Below are positions 25,217-33,625 of a stretch of DNA of 64,000 bases, in pieces (position 1 is the stretch's first letter; the number at the start of each line of letters is the position of its first letter). Made by a program: the position numbers and the translations under genes. The notes under the pieces were generated by a model. That model did not search any database. It saw only the letters and a program-made list of their open reading frames with translations, and had not been told where the DNA came from. The DNA comes from Streptomyces peucetius (GTDB taxonomy: Bacteria > Actinomycetota > Actinomycetes > Streptomycetales > Streptomycetaceae), in contig NZ_CP107567.1 in assembly GCF_025854275.1 (NCBI RefSeq), forward strand, positions 5,518,001-5,582,000, written 5' to 3'.

Positions 25217-26525
25217 CAGAAGCCCCCTTCGGCCGCGAACTGCCGTTCCAGTTCCTTGCGGTGCCATACGGAGGCGGCGAGGAGACTCGCGCCGGGGCTG
25301 TAGCCCGAGCCGAGGTAGTCCCAGTGGCCGGCGACGAGAGTCGTGTCCGCATCGGAATCGGGGAGGCCGGCGTGGGCGTGGGCCTGTTCGGTGCACCAGG
25401 CGCGGCGCGTCGCGCAGCGCGCCGAGCGTGACGGAGTAGGAGCGGGATTTGGTGGAGAAGTGGCCGCGGAAGCCGAGCATGTGCGCCCATTTCCAGAGCT
25501 TGAGGTCGGCGAACTCCGGCAGGCGGCCGAGCTCCCAGCAGGTGCGGATCATCTGCCGGACGTGCCGGGCGACGGCGAGCCGGGGCAGTGACCGGGCCTG
25601 TCCGGTGCCGTCGCAGGCGGTGCAGGGGAGCGGGGTTCCGTGGGGCAGGAGAGTGGCGCCGCGTCCCTGGCAGGGGCGGCAGTACAGGGCGCGGTCGAGG
25701 GTGCCGGAGGCGTCGGCGGATTTGGTGGCGTACTTGGCCACGTAGGCGGCCACGGTCTGGTCGGTGAATTCGCTGTCGGTGCCGAAGGCCGTGATCTCGG
25801 ATACGTCGAGCTGCTGGCCCCAGGTGAGTTCGCGTTCCCCGATCGCGTCCGAGGTGACCGTGACGCGGACCCGTTCGGCGGCGGCGCGTACGGCGTCGGT
25901 GAGCTTGGCGACGGTGGCGTACGGCGGCGGGGGCTGGCTGGTGCCGTCGGGGCCGTCGAGTCGGATGACGGCGTGGAAGTGGACCAGGCCGCGCTTCTGG
26001 TACTCGGCGACTTTGGCGAAGGAGATCCGCAGGACCGCGTGGGCGGCCCTCTGGGTCATTCCGAGCCCGGCGGCGAGTTCCCGGCGCAGGTAGGTGGTGA
26101 AGCGGGCCCACAAGGCTGAGGCGTGGGCGTTGAACAGGACCGCACCCGCGTAGTCGTACGTCTTCGGGTTCAGCGGCGTCCCGAGCAGGGCGTCCGTGGG
26201 GTCGTGGAGCTTGCGGCAGCGGCAGGGGCGGATGTCGCCGCCGGGGGTGGTGGGGCGGTTGTGGACGGGGCCGAAGGACGGCGGGGTGAGGGTGACGAAG
26301 ACGCGGGGGTGGGTGCGGACGGTGTCGGGGACGGTCTTGCCGCCGGACAGGCCGGCGCGGACGAGGTGGTAGGTGTCGGCTGCGTAGAGACGGGCGCAGG
26401 CCGGGCAGCGGGAGGCGCGGCGGTTGCCGCACGCGGTGAGCAGGCTGCCCGTCGGCTCGTCGGAGGAGGTGTAGGAGCGCAGTACCTCGCCGGTGGTGGT
26501 GTCGATGGTGGCGGCGCGGCCGTAA
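25216..26525 (-). pseudogene. Second AICE replication initiator, 5'-truncated and frameshifted
   Basis: This Rep homologue is colinear with the split rep of AICE 1 (CGNRRASRCPACARLYAADT, ISFAKVAEYQKRGLVHFHAV, KWAHMLGFRGHFSTKS). It lacks the first 50 or so codons: homology starts at TIDTTTGEV, where it abuts an unrelated ATPase remnant at about 26525. Near 25418-25423 the frame is lost. The true C-terminus (AWCTEQAHAHAG ... HRKELERQFAAEGGF) continues in another frame to the TGA at 25216-25218. Both lesions mark a dead element. Confidence 0.85.
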
Positions 26526-26526
26526 C

Positions 26527-26866
26527 GTCGCCCGGGCGTGGGCCGAACTTCGCGCGGTCCTCGCGCACTGGGGGCTCGGCAGCATCGAGGACGAGGCGTC
26601 GCTCGTGCTGTCCGAATTACTGACCAACGCCGTCCGGCACGCGATGGCCGCCGGTCGGGAGATCGAGACTCGGTACCTCCAGATGGTCGACGGTCTCCGC
26701 ATCGAGGTCCATGACGCCTCCGAGGTCCGCCCGTTGATGGCGCTTCCGACGGAAGGCGCGACCGGTGGCTGGGGTCTGCCCCAGGTCGATGTGCTAGCCG
26801 CGAAGTGGGGTGTCTGCGGCCGTGAGGGGGCCGGGAAGTCGTCTGGCGGAGCTCTCGCGCACGTAG
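26527..26866 (+). pseudogene. Remnant of an anti-sigma-type histidine-kinase-like ATPase
   Basis: This encodes an HATPase_c fragment of the RsbW/SpoIIAB-like family common in Streptomyces. The N-box is SLVLSELLTNAVRHA and a G-box-like GGWGLPQVDVLAAKWGV follows. The N-terminus is missing because the frame abuts the truncated rep gene at about 26525. At about 26840 the expected end GK-VWAELSRT is broken by a frameshift; the LAELSRT and stop codon occur in another frame at 26866. The junction dates the deletion that removed the right end of the second AICE. Confidence 0.75.
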
Positions 26867-26916
26867 CGTCGGTCGGAGGTCGCGACGACGGGGCCTCACG
26901 GTTCCGGTCGGCGCGG

Positions 26917-26957
26917 CGCGCGACGGCGACGCCCGGTGGCGGCCGGGCCGTCGCGCG
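26917..26957. terminator. Hairpin between convergent ATPase remnant and XRE gene
   Basis: An 11-bp perfect inverted repeat (CGCGCGACGGC/GCCGTCGCGCG) with a 19-nt loop lies between the rightward remnant and the leftward regulator stop. It can act as a terminator in either direction. Confidence 0.5.
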
Positions 26958-27040
26958 GGGCGGTCACGGAGACGGCCGGCCGCTCCGACAACGTTTCCTC
27001 TGGGTTCGGCGAACCGCCTGTCGGGCGAGCGGCGGGTGTG

Positions 27041-27718
27041 TCAGTTCGCCGGCAGCCGGTCCCAGAAGGTGTCGACGATGCCGTCGAGATAACGTCGCCC
27101 GTCCTCGCCGGAGGCCGTGGTGCCACCGGCCCGGCTGAGCGTGGCGGCCATGAGGGTCTCGTACTCCGTCTGCATGGACCGCAGTGTGTCCTTCAGGTCG
27201 CGGCGGTCCATGGACACGAGCTTGGCGATGGCCTTGATGTGGGCCTGCCAGCGAGTGGAGACGGCTTCGGTGAGGAGGCGGGCGAGTTCCTCCTCGAGGC
27301 CGGTGACGGCGATGAAGTCCCGTGGCGGCAGCTTGAGCACGTCGCCGAGTGCGGCGGACTGCCGTCCGTCGCCGGCCCATCGGCCGGTTTCTTCCATGTG
27401 GCGGTAGGCGTCGAGGGGGAGACCGGTCGCGCGGGCGACCTCCTCGACGGGGAGTCCGCGGGCGATGCGGTGCTCGCGCAAGGTGCGGGGGCGTCCCATG
27501 AGTTCGGCGGGCGCGCACCACAGCGCACCGGCCAGGGCTGTGAGTTCCTCGGCGGCGGGCAGGGCCGTGCCGCGTTCCCAGGCGGCTATGTGGTCGGGGG
27601 TGATGTGGGTCATTCCGTAGGAGGCGCGCATGCCGTAGGCGACGTGGCCGTGGGCCATCCCGAGTTTCTCGCGCAGGGTCCGGGCGGCGCGCGCGTTGAA
27701 GGGGAGCATTGGATGCAC
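27041..27718 (-). CDS. XRE-family helix-turn-helix protein divergent from purine permease
   Basis: This 225-aa regulator has a helix-turn-helix region in the N-terminal third (TPDHIAAWERGTALPAAEEL). A second helix-turn-helix-like segment lies at about 85-110 (GLPVEEVARATGLPLDAYRH). The C-terminal half is helical (SMDRRDLKDTLRSMQTEYET). It starts at GTG 27718 and is divergent from the NCS2 permease with a 276-bp shared promoter region, so local regulation of the transporter is possible. Neighbouring codon use is normal chromosomal Streptomyces. Confidence 0.8.
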   Translation of the reverse strand: MHPMLPFNARAARTLREKLGMAHGHVAYGMRASYGMTHITPDHIAAWERGTALPAAEELTALAGALWCAPAELMGRPRTLREHRIARGLPVEEVARATGLPLDAYRHMEETGRWAGDGRQSAALGDVLKLPPRDFIAVTGLEEELARLLTEAVSTRWQAHIKAIAKLVSMDRRDLKDTLRSMQTEYETLMAATLSRAGGTTASGEDGRRYLDGIVDTFWDRLPAN

Positions 27719-27859
27719 GGGCTGAGAGTAGGTGGTTACTCCGGGCTACTCCATGATCACCGTCGCCTGCATCCCCTTTTGAGAGATAGGTCGCGGAGGA
27801 TTTCGTAGGAAGCGACAAAGCCAGCCCCTACTGGTAAATCACCGTTCAAAACGCGTCAG

Positions 27860-27887
27860 TTGTGCTTTGTGTCACGCCACGTATGAT
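27860..27887 (+). promoter_or_regulatory. Candidate promoter of the NCS2 permease gene
   Basis: TTGTGC (27860-27865) and TATGAT (27882-27887) are separated by 16 bp, a good match to a housekeeping sigma promoter. The predicted start near 27894 gives a 5' leader of about 100 nt. I see no recognisable purine riboswitch in it. Confidence 0.5.
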
Positions 27888-27994
27888 CCGCTCGCAAGGC
27901 GCCGCATGTGCGTTCGCACAACTGCCTTTACCCGGGCTTCCGGCGGCACCTCGTGCATTCCCCTCTTACCGTTGCAGGCCCAGGAGACGCAGTC

Positions 27995-29440
27995 ATGAAG
28001 ACCAGCGCGACAAGCCCGGCCGGTGCGCCGCCCACCAGAGCCGGCGGCCCGTTCGACCGGTTCTTCCGGATCAGTGAACGTGGCTCGACATACGGTCGTG
28101 AGATACGCGGCGGATTCGCCACGTTCTTCACCATGGCGTACATTCTCGTGCTCAACCCGATCATCCTGAGCAGCGCCAAGGACAAGTTCGGCGACCAGCT
28201 CGACGCCGGCCAACTGGCCACCGCCACCGCCCTGGTGGCCGCCGTCATGACCCTCATCATGGGCGTGGGCGGCAATCTGCCGCTCGCCCTGGCCGCGGGC
28301 CTCGGCATCAACGCCGTCGTGGCCTTCCAGGTCGCCCCGCTGATGAGCTGGGACGACGCGATGGGCCTCATCGTGCTCGAAGGTCTGCTCATCTGCGTCC
28401 TGGTGCTGACCGGTCTGCGTGAGGCCGTCATGCACGCCATCCCGCAGCCGCTCAAACAGGCCATCAGCGTCGGCATCGGCCTGTTCATCGCCTTCATCGG
28501 CTTCGTGGACGCCGGATTCGTCACCCGTATCCCGGACGCGGCGAACACCACCGTGCCCGTGCAGCTCGGCACCGGTGCCCTCACCGGGTGGCCCATGCTC
28601 GTCTTCTGCCTCGGCGTGCTGCTGACCATCGTGCTGCTCGCGCGCAAGGTCAAGGGCGCCATCCTCATCAGCATCGTCCTGATGACCGTCGTCGCCATCG
28701 TCGTCAACGCCGTCGCCGACGTGAAGTCCTGGGGCCTGACCTCGCCGTCCCTGCCCGACAACCCCTTCGCCGCGCCCGACTTCGGGCTGCTGGGCAACTT
28801 CGATCTGCTCGGCTCGTTCGGTCAGGTCAGCGTGCTGACGGTGGTCCTGCTCGTCTTCACCCTGATCCTGTCCGACTTCTTCGACACCATGGGCACCGTC
28901 GTCGGCGTCACGGCCGAGGCCGGACTCCTCGACGAGCGCGGGCAGGTGCCGGACCTGGGCCGTGTGCTGCTCATCGACGGTGCGGCCGCCGTCGCCGGTG
29001 GTGCCGCGTCCTCCTCGTCCGCCACCACGTACATCGAGTCCGCCGCCGGTGTCGGCGAAGGCGCCCGTACCGGTTTCGCCAACCTCGTCACCGGTGGTCT
29101 GTTCGCGCTGGCGCTCTTCCTCGCCCCGGTCCTCACCATCGTGCCCCTCCAGGCCGCGGCCCCCGCGCTCGTCGCCGTCGGGTTCCTGATGATGACCCAG
29201 GTCAAGCACATCGACTGGGACCGCTACGAAGTCGCCGTCCCCGCCTTCCTGACCATCGTCGTCATGCCGTTCACGTACTCCATCACCAACGGCATCGGCG
29301 CCGGCTTCATCGCCTACGTGGTCATCAAGGCGTGCCTCGGCAAGGCCCGCGAGGTGCACTGGCTGCTCTGGGGCACCGCGGCGCTCTTCCTGGTCTACTT
29401 CGCCATCGACCCGCTGGAGCAGCTGCTCGGCATGAAGTGA
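27995..29440 (+). CDS. NCS2-family purine/nucleobase permease (AzgA-like)
   Basis: This 481-aa integral membrane transporter would use the proton gradient to import adenine, guanine or hypoxanthine. The signature start (RFFRISERGSTYGREIRGGF, FFTMAYILVLNPIIL) and the conserved GLGINAVVAFQ and FDTMGTVVGVTAEAGL segments are typical of the AzgA group. Twelve to fourteen hydrophobic segments span the sequence. ATG 27995 has GGAG 8 nt upstream; the longer frame from 27908 would add a non-conserved tail. It is monocistronic, followed by a palindrome at 29549. The precise substrate cannot be read from sequence. Confidence 0.93.
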   Translation: MKTSATSPAGAPPTRAGGPFDRFFRISERGSTYGREIRGGFATFFTMAYILVLNPIILSSAKDKFGDQLDAGQLATATALVAAVMTLIMGVGGNLPLALAAGLGINAVVAFQVAPLMSWDDAMGLIVLEGLLICVLVLTGLREAVMHAIPQPLKQAISVGIGLFIAFIGFVDAGFVTRIPDAANTTVPVQLGTGALTGWPMLVFCLGVLLTIVLLARKVKGAILISIVLMTVVAIVVNAVADVKSWGLTSPSLPDNPFAAPDFGLLGNFDLLGSFGQVSVLTVVLLVFTLILSDFFDTMGTVVGVTAEAGLLDERGQVPDLGRVLLIDGAAAVAGGAASSSSATTYIESAAGVGEGARTGFANLVTGGLFALALFLAPVLTIVPLQAAAPALVAVGFLMMTQVKHIDWDRYEVAVPAFLTIVVMPFTYSITNGIGAGFIAYVVIKACLGKAREVHWLLWGTAALFLVYFAIDPLEQLLGMK

Positions 29441-29854
29441 CCGGACGACGGCACTTGCCCTGGTGGCTTGGCACGTTGCGGCGATCTGCCGGTCGGGCAC
29501 AGCGAGTACGTGCTCGAACGGCTCTGACGCCGGCGAACGGCCGGGCGAGCGGGGAGCGGCTCGAGCCGCTCCCCGCCGCGCCGGTCGAGGCGTCAACGCG
29601 CCGCCGGCACAGCACCGAAGGACGGCCACGCCATCGTGCAGGCCCTCTCCGAAGGGTGCATCGCCACACTGCTGGTCCTTGCCGGGCGCGCGGGATCGAG
29701 GTGGACCGGGCACGGCTCGGTGATGTCCCGGCGGATGGGGAAGTCCGGGGGCGCGACTGCAAGAAACGGCAGCGGAGCCGGGGCGAAGCATCCCGCTGAC
29801 GTCGGTCGGGGCGCGGGCGGAACTCCGGTACGGCGCGGCACGTACTCTTGCGGC
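29441..29854. other. Intergenic region with terminator; no gene recognised
   Basis: Apart from the palindrome at 29549-29576 no feature is supported here. Open frames on both strands lack domains or ribosome sites. Confidence 0.5.
29549..29576 (+). terminator. Perfect 28-bp palindrome after the permease gene
   Basis: GCGGGGAGCGGCTC is followed directly by its reverse complement, with no loop beyond the centre. It lies 108 bp after the permease stop and probably functions as a terminator. Confidence 0.6.
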
Positions 29855-30960
29855 GTGACGAAGGGCAAGACCGTAGGTGTGAGTGTCGACGCGATGCTCG
29901 AGGACCTCAGGACGCTCGTCGAGACCGAGTCTCCGTCGCGTGATCCGGACGCCTTGACGGCATCGGCCAAAGCTGTCGCCGCTGTCATCGAGAGCCGCCT
30001 CGGCGGGCAGGCCGTCCTCGTCGACAGCGAAGCGGGGCCGAACGTCCACTGGTCAGGTGGTGGCGATCCCAAGGTACTGATCCTTGGTCACCACGACACG
30101 GTGTTCCCGCTCGGCACCCTTGAACGCCGCCCTTTCATGGTCAAGGACGGGCATGCGACCGGCCCCGGCGTCTTCGACATGCTCGGCGGGCTGGTTCAGG
30201 CCGTTCATGGCCTGGCCGTGCTCGACGACCGGTCGGGCGTCGAGATCCTGGTGACCGCCGACGAAGAGGTCGGCTCACGCTCCTCGCGAGCCCTTCTCGA
30301 AGAACGAGCCATGGCCTGTGGCGCCGTACTCGTGCTTGAGGGCGCCGCTGAGGGCGGAGCGCTGAAGACCGGCCGTAAGGGCTGCGGCACGTTCCAGGTC
30401 TCCATCTCGGGCCGGGCGTCGCACGCGGGCCTCGAGCCCGCGGCCGGGGTCAACGCCCTGGTCGAAGCAGCACACCAAGTGCTGGACATCGCGGCGCTCG
30501 GGCGGCCCGACGTCGGCACGACCGTCACCCCGACCGTCGCGTCCGCAGGAACACTGGACAACGTCGTCCCCGCACAGGCGACCGTCGTCGTCGACGTGCG
30601 GGTCGAGTCGGCCGACGAGAAGGAACGTGTCGAAGCGGCCTTCGCGGCACTGGCCCCGCATCTCGACGAGGCGGAGATCGCAGTTGCGGGAGCCGACAGC
30701 CGGCCCCCGATGCCTGAGTCGGCGTCGGCCGGGCTCTTCAGCGAGGCCCAGCGACTGCTTCCCGGTATCGAAGGCACGGCAGTCGGCGGCGGAAGCGACG
30801 GCAACTTCACCGCCGCACTGGGGGTGCCGACCCTCGACGGCCTGGGAGGGTCGGGGGTGGTGCCCACGCCGACCACGAGTACCTGGTGATCGACGCCATG
30901 GCCGAGCGGGCGAACCTTGTCGCCGGACTGGTGAAGGCCGTGAGGGCTCAGAGGCCCTGA
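29855..30960 (+). pseudogene. M20-family metallopeptidase with apparent 3' frameshift
   Basis: This is an M20 carboxypeptidase/deacylase. The zinc-site motifs are LGHHDTVFPLG, GPGVFDMLGG, TADEEVGSRS and a late GGGSDGNFTAALG. The dimerisation domain begins GCGTFQVSISGRASHAGLEP. The frame shifts in the G-rich tract near 30848-30863 and then hits a stop at 30889. The expected C-terminus AHADHEYLVIDAMAERANLV, with the last zinc-ligand His, is present in another frame to TGA 30960. The product as read lacks that ligand and should be inactive, unless the shift is a sequencing error in the G-run. GTG 29855 is the start; substrate unknown. Confidence 0.8.
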
Positions 30961-31009
30961 CGAAAACCGCTGGAAGTGCCGGCCTGCACCTCCGTCGCCC
31001 GGTTCACAG

Positions 31010-31163
31010 CTACGCGGTCTTTGACGCGGTCGCCCACGCGAACCCGTCCGGGTCGGTGAACGGCCCGACCTCGCTGCCGATCGTGAGCCGGTGCGATCCG
31101 GTGCCGTCGGGAGAATCGCCGGCGACCTTGGCCAGGGTACGGCGCTTGTCCCAGCCGGCCGAC
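31010..31163 (-). pseudogene. C-terminal remnant of a VOC/glyoxalase-like protein
   Basis: The leftward frame reads GWDKRRTLAKVAGDS ... LTIGSEVGPFTDPDGFAWAT, the typical end of a VOC-superfamily (bleomycin-resistance/glyoxalase-like) protein. The 5' two thirds are missing and it runs directly into a histidine-kinase fragment at about 31164. Confidence 0.6.
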
Positions 31164-31424
31164 GTCGTCCTCGCGGTACGACAGCCGTACCCGGACGGCG
31201 GCGCCCGGTACGTGCTCGGCCGCGTTGGTCAGGGACTTCTGGACGACGCCGAGCACGGCCCGGTCCGTCATCGGCGGCAGGGCAAACGGGGTGCCGCTCT
31301 CCTCCGTCAGTTCGACGGGAATGCCGGAGCCCCGCGCCCGTTCGACGAGCGCGGGGCCCCGGCGTTCTCCGCGCATGCCTCCACCTTGCAAACGGCCCCT
31401 GGTCAGAGCCGAAAGCGATGGCAC
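31164..31424 (-). pseudogene. Internal remnant of a two-component sensor histidine kinase
   Basis: The frame encodes LVERARGSGIPVELTEESGT and TDRAVLGVVQKSLTNAAEHV, matching the region around the N-box of NarL-type (HisKA_3) sensor kinases. Neither the N-terminal sensor nor the G-boxes are present. The fragment is fused to the VOC remnant in different frames, so neither gene is functional. Confidence 0.65.
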
Positions 31425-31434
31425 GGCCGCCCGC

Positions 31435-32172
31435 TCACTTCTTCTGCGTGCCGAGGAAGGGGGCGAGCAGTTCGGTGATGTGCTGCTCGGTGGCCTCCTT
31501 GGTCAGGCCGAGGCCGGACAGCGGGCCGGTGCCGTTCTCCGCCTCCAGCAGGGCCAGCAGGATGTGCTCCGTGCCGATGTAGTTGTGGCCGAGGCGCAGG
31601 GCCTCACGGAAGGTGAGCTCGAGTGCCTTGCGGGCCCGGGCGTCGTACGGGATGAGCTCGGGCAGTTCCTCGGCCGGAGCCGGCAGCGCCGTGGTGACGG
31701 AGCCACGGACCATGTCGAGGGTCACGCCCTGCTCGGTGACCGCCTTGGCGGCGAGGCCGTCCGGCTCGGCCAGCAGCCCGAGGCCGAGATGTTCCGGACT
31801 CACCTGGGCGTTGCCGGCGGCGCGGGCCTCGTTCTGCGCGGCCATGACCACGTTCCGGGCGCGGTCGGTGAAGCGGCCGAAGCCCTGGCTGGGGTCGAGG
31901 TCGAGCGGCTGGTCGGATTCCTTGGTGACGAAGCGCTTCTGGACGGCCTGCTTGGATACGCCCATGGACCGGCCGATGTCGGTCCAGGAAGCCCCGGAAC
32001 GCCGAGCCTGGTCGACGAAGTGGCCGATGAGGTGGTCGGCGATGTCGCCGAGGTGGTCGGCGGCGATGACCGCGTCGGAGAGCTGGTCGAGCGCGTCGGT
32101 GTGCGCCTTCTTGATGGCGTCGATCAGATCGTCGAGCCGGACGGGATGAGTCATGCGGACTGGATCTGTCAT
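31435..32172 (-). CDS. Clp N-terminal-domain protein with helix-turn-helix
   Basis: This 245-aa protein lacks the AAA+ modules of ClpC. Residues 20-80 form a helical region with an HTH-like segment (GASWTDIGRSMGVSKQAVQK). Residues 95-240 contain two Clp-N repeats (FTDRARNVVMAAQNEARAAG ... VSPEHLGLGLL and ALELTFREALRLGHNYIGTE). Such proteins may act as adaptors or regulators linked to ClpCP proteolysis. ATG 32172 directly follows a promoter/operator palindrome with no ribosome-binding site, suggesting a leaderless mRNA. The HTH could bind that palindrome (autoregulation, inferred). Confidence 0.85.
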   Translation of the reverse strand: MTDPVRMTHPVRLDDLIDAIKKAHTDALDQLSDAVIAADHLGDIADHLIGHFVDQARRSGASWTDIGRSMGVSKQAVQKRFVTKESDQPLDLDPSQGFGRFTDRARNVVMAAQNEARAAGNAQVSPEHLGLGLLAEPDGLAAKAVTEQGVTLDMVRGSVTTALPAPAEELPELIPYDARARKALELTFREALRLGHNYIGTEHILLALLEAENGTGPLSGLGLTKEATEQHITELLAPFLGTQKK

Positions 32173-32222
32173 GCGACAACCCTAGGTTGACGATCCGATC
32201 GTCGTCAACCTTTGGTTGTCGC
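32173..32222 (-). promoter_or_regulatory. Nested palindrome with embedded promoter for the Clp-N gene
   Basis: The dyad is exact in two tiers. Outer arms GCGACAACC/GGTTGTCGC lie at 32173-32181 and 32214-32222. Inner arms GGTTGACGA/TCGTCAACC lie at 32185-32193 and 32202-32210. The spacers are symmetric at 3 bp. Read leftward, -35 TTGACG (32208-32203) and -10 TAGGGT (32184-32179) are 18 bp apart. Transcription would begin at or next to the A of the start codon. Confidence 0.75.
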
Positions 32223-32528
32223 TCGGTCTGCTGGGCCACCAGGGAATCGCAGTCACGGACAGTCGGCAGCACCCTGCGCACTCCAGGGCGCGCGGCACTG
32301 GCTGCCCCAGGCCGGCGACCATCTGCTGGAAGTCCGCCTCGTGGGGCAGCGCCGTGCCGTCCGTACGCCGGCGGCGCTCCTCGTTAGACCGATCCGTCGG
32401 CCATTCGCTTTTTGGCGACCTGTCAGGCAGGTGTCTCCATTGGAGCGCCCCTCCCGGCATGACCGACCACCCCAGAACCATCGGCACCAGCCTGGGCCTT
32501 CGCCCCCCACGCGAAACGGCGGGGCCGG
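32223..32528. other. No gene recognised
   Basis: Open frames in this 306-bp gap have no recognisable domain or ribosome site and are most simply read as non-coding. Confidence 0.45.
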
Positions 32529-33092
32529 CTAGCCGGTCCGCATGGATGCGGCGATCTGCTCCACGATCTCCGCGATCTGAACCAGGCACTCCTGTACTTG
32601 TAGGGGAGGGGCGCCAAGAGGGTCGTTCACGTCTACGCCACCCGTGTGTGTCGACACGGCACCACGGCGAGCGGCCGCGCCCTGGACGAGGGTTGCAAAC
32701 CGTGCGGCCGGATCCACGACGCCAGCGGCGTCCTCTCGGCGCACCAGCCCGGCGAATTCGCGGAAGGTGAATGCACGGGACAACGCACGCACAGGAGACA
32801 GCCGCACAGCAGCCTCACGATGTTCCGTCGCGGCGCCCAGCACCAGGTCCGCGTTTTCGACCATCTCCTTGGTCAGTCGGCGGGAGCCCGCCCCGCAGGG
32901 CTGCACGCCACGTCCGAGGAGGAAAGAGGCGACAGTTGCCGCCATCGGCATATCCGCGACAGCCCGTGTGCCGGCACTGCTCAAATGGATCACCTGCCGA
33001 TGCTCGAAAAGTTGGTGCCTGAGCAGGCACTCGGCAAGCGGAGAGCGATAGAGGTTGCCGGTGCACACCACGAGTACACGGAACGGGGGCAC
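32529..33092 (-). CDS. Low-molecular-weight protein tyrosine phosphatase (Wzb-like)
   Basis: This 187-aa enzyme has the CX5R phosphate-binding loop near its N-terminus (VLVVCTGNLYRSPLAECLL) and a general-acid region GGVDVNDPLG. Such phosphatases dephosphorylate tyrosine autokinases that control polysaccharide chain length. A Wzz-Wzc-like kinase lies in the same locus at 59451, making it a candidate partner. The loop has Tyr where many family members have a second Cys (CTGNICRS). GTG 33092 is chosen because CTGGAG lies about 9 nt upstream; the longer frame from 33152 adds an unrelated leader. Confidence 0.85.
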   Translation of the reverse strand: MPPFRVLVVCTGNLYRSPLAECLLRHQLFEHRQVIHLSSAGTRAVADMPMAATVASFLLGRGVQPCGAGSRRLTKEMVENADLVLGAATEHREAAVRLSPVRALSRAFTFREFAGLVRREDAAGVVDPAARFATLVQGAAARRGAVSTHTGGVDVNDPLGAPPLQVQECLVQIAEIVEQIAASMRTG

Positions 33093-33625
33093 ACACGCTC
33101 CAGGAGGGGAGGAAGAGCAGACCAAGACGTGCGACGCGGTGCCAGTATTCACCCGGCACCTCCGTCGGGTGGGTACTTCGATGAGCGTTTCTTTCCCGGC
33201 TGTGCGTCTGTGTGTTCGCCGCCTGCGTCACCAGCCATGGTCGGGCCTTGACCGACCAGGAGATCTGCCGAAGTCCAGGGACGTCCGAACGGGAGCGGTG
33301 CCGGGCGGCAAAGATCCCTGATGGGCCGTTGACGGCTTCCTCGGCCCACGGTGGACCGCATGGCTCGCCACCTCCTCGAACGGAGTGTGCCGGCCCCAGC
33401 GCGTGCTTCGCCGAGGCGGTTGCCATCGAAAGCCCCGTATTGGCCGGCTTGGCTCCTCGTGTCGTGAGGGTGCTGGAGGCCGGTCCGGTGATCTACGTAC
33501 GCCATACGGCGTCTTATCACCTGAAGACGCTTAACAGGTGCTATTCGGCGCCATCTATCCCGCATACCGTACTCGCGGGTCGGACCACGTCGTCGGCCTG
33601 ATTCCACTTGAGGAGCGTGAATGCG
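33093..33625. other. Intergenic region with one dyad; no gene recognised
   Basis: No gene is supported. A 7-bp inverted repeat (GCGTCTT, 8 nt, AAGACGC) lies at 33509-33530, about 95 bp upstream of the LAXTG protein gene, and could be an operator or small hairpin. Confidence 0.45.

Noticed and set aside
27872..30049. Leftward 725-codon open frame spanning the permease and M20 genes
   Set aside because: It crosses two genes with clear families on the other strand and shows only low-complexity acidic sequence.
30840..30889. Programmed frameshift in the M20 peptidase
   Set aside because: M20 enzymes are not known to use recoding, and the G-rich context gives no structured stimulator. A mutation or sequencing error is simpler.
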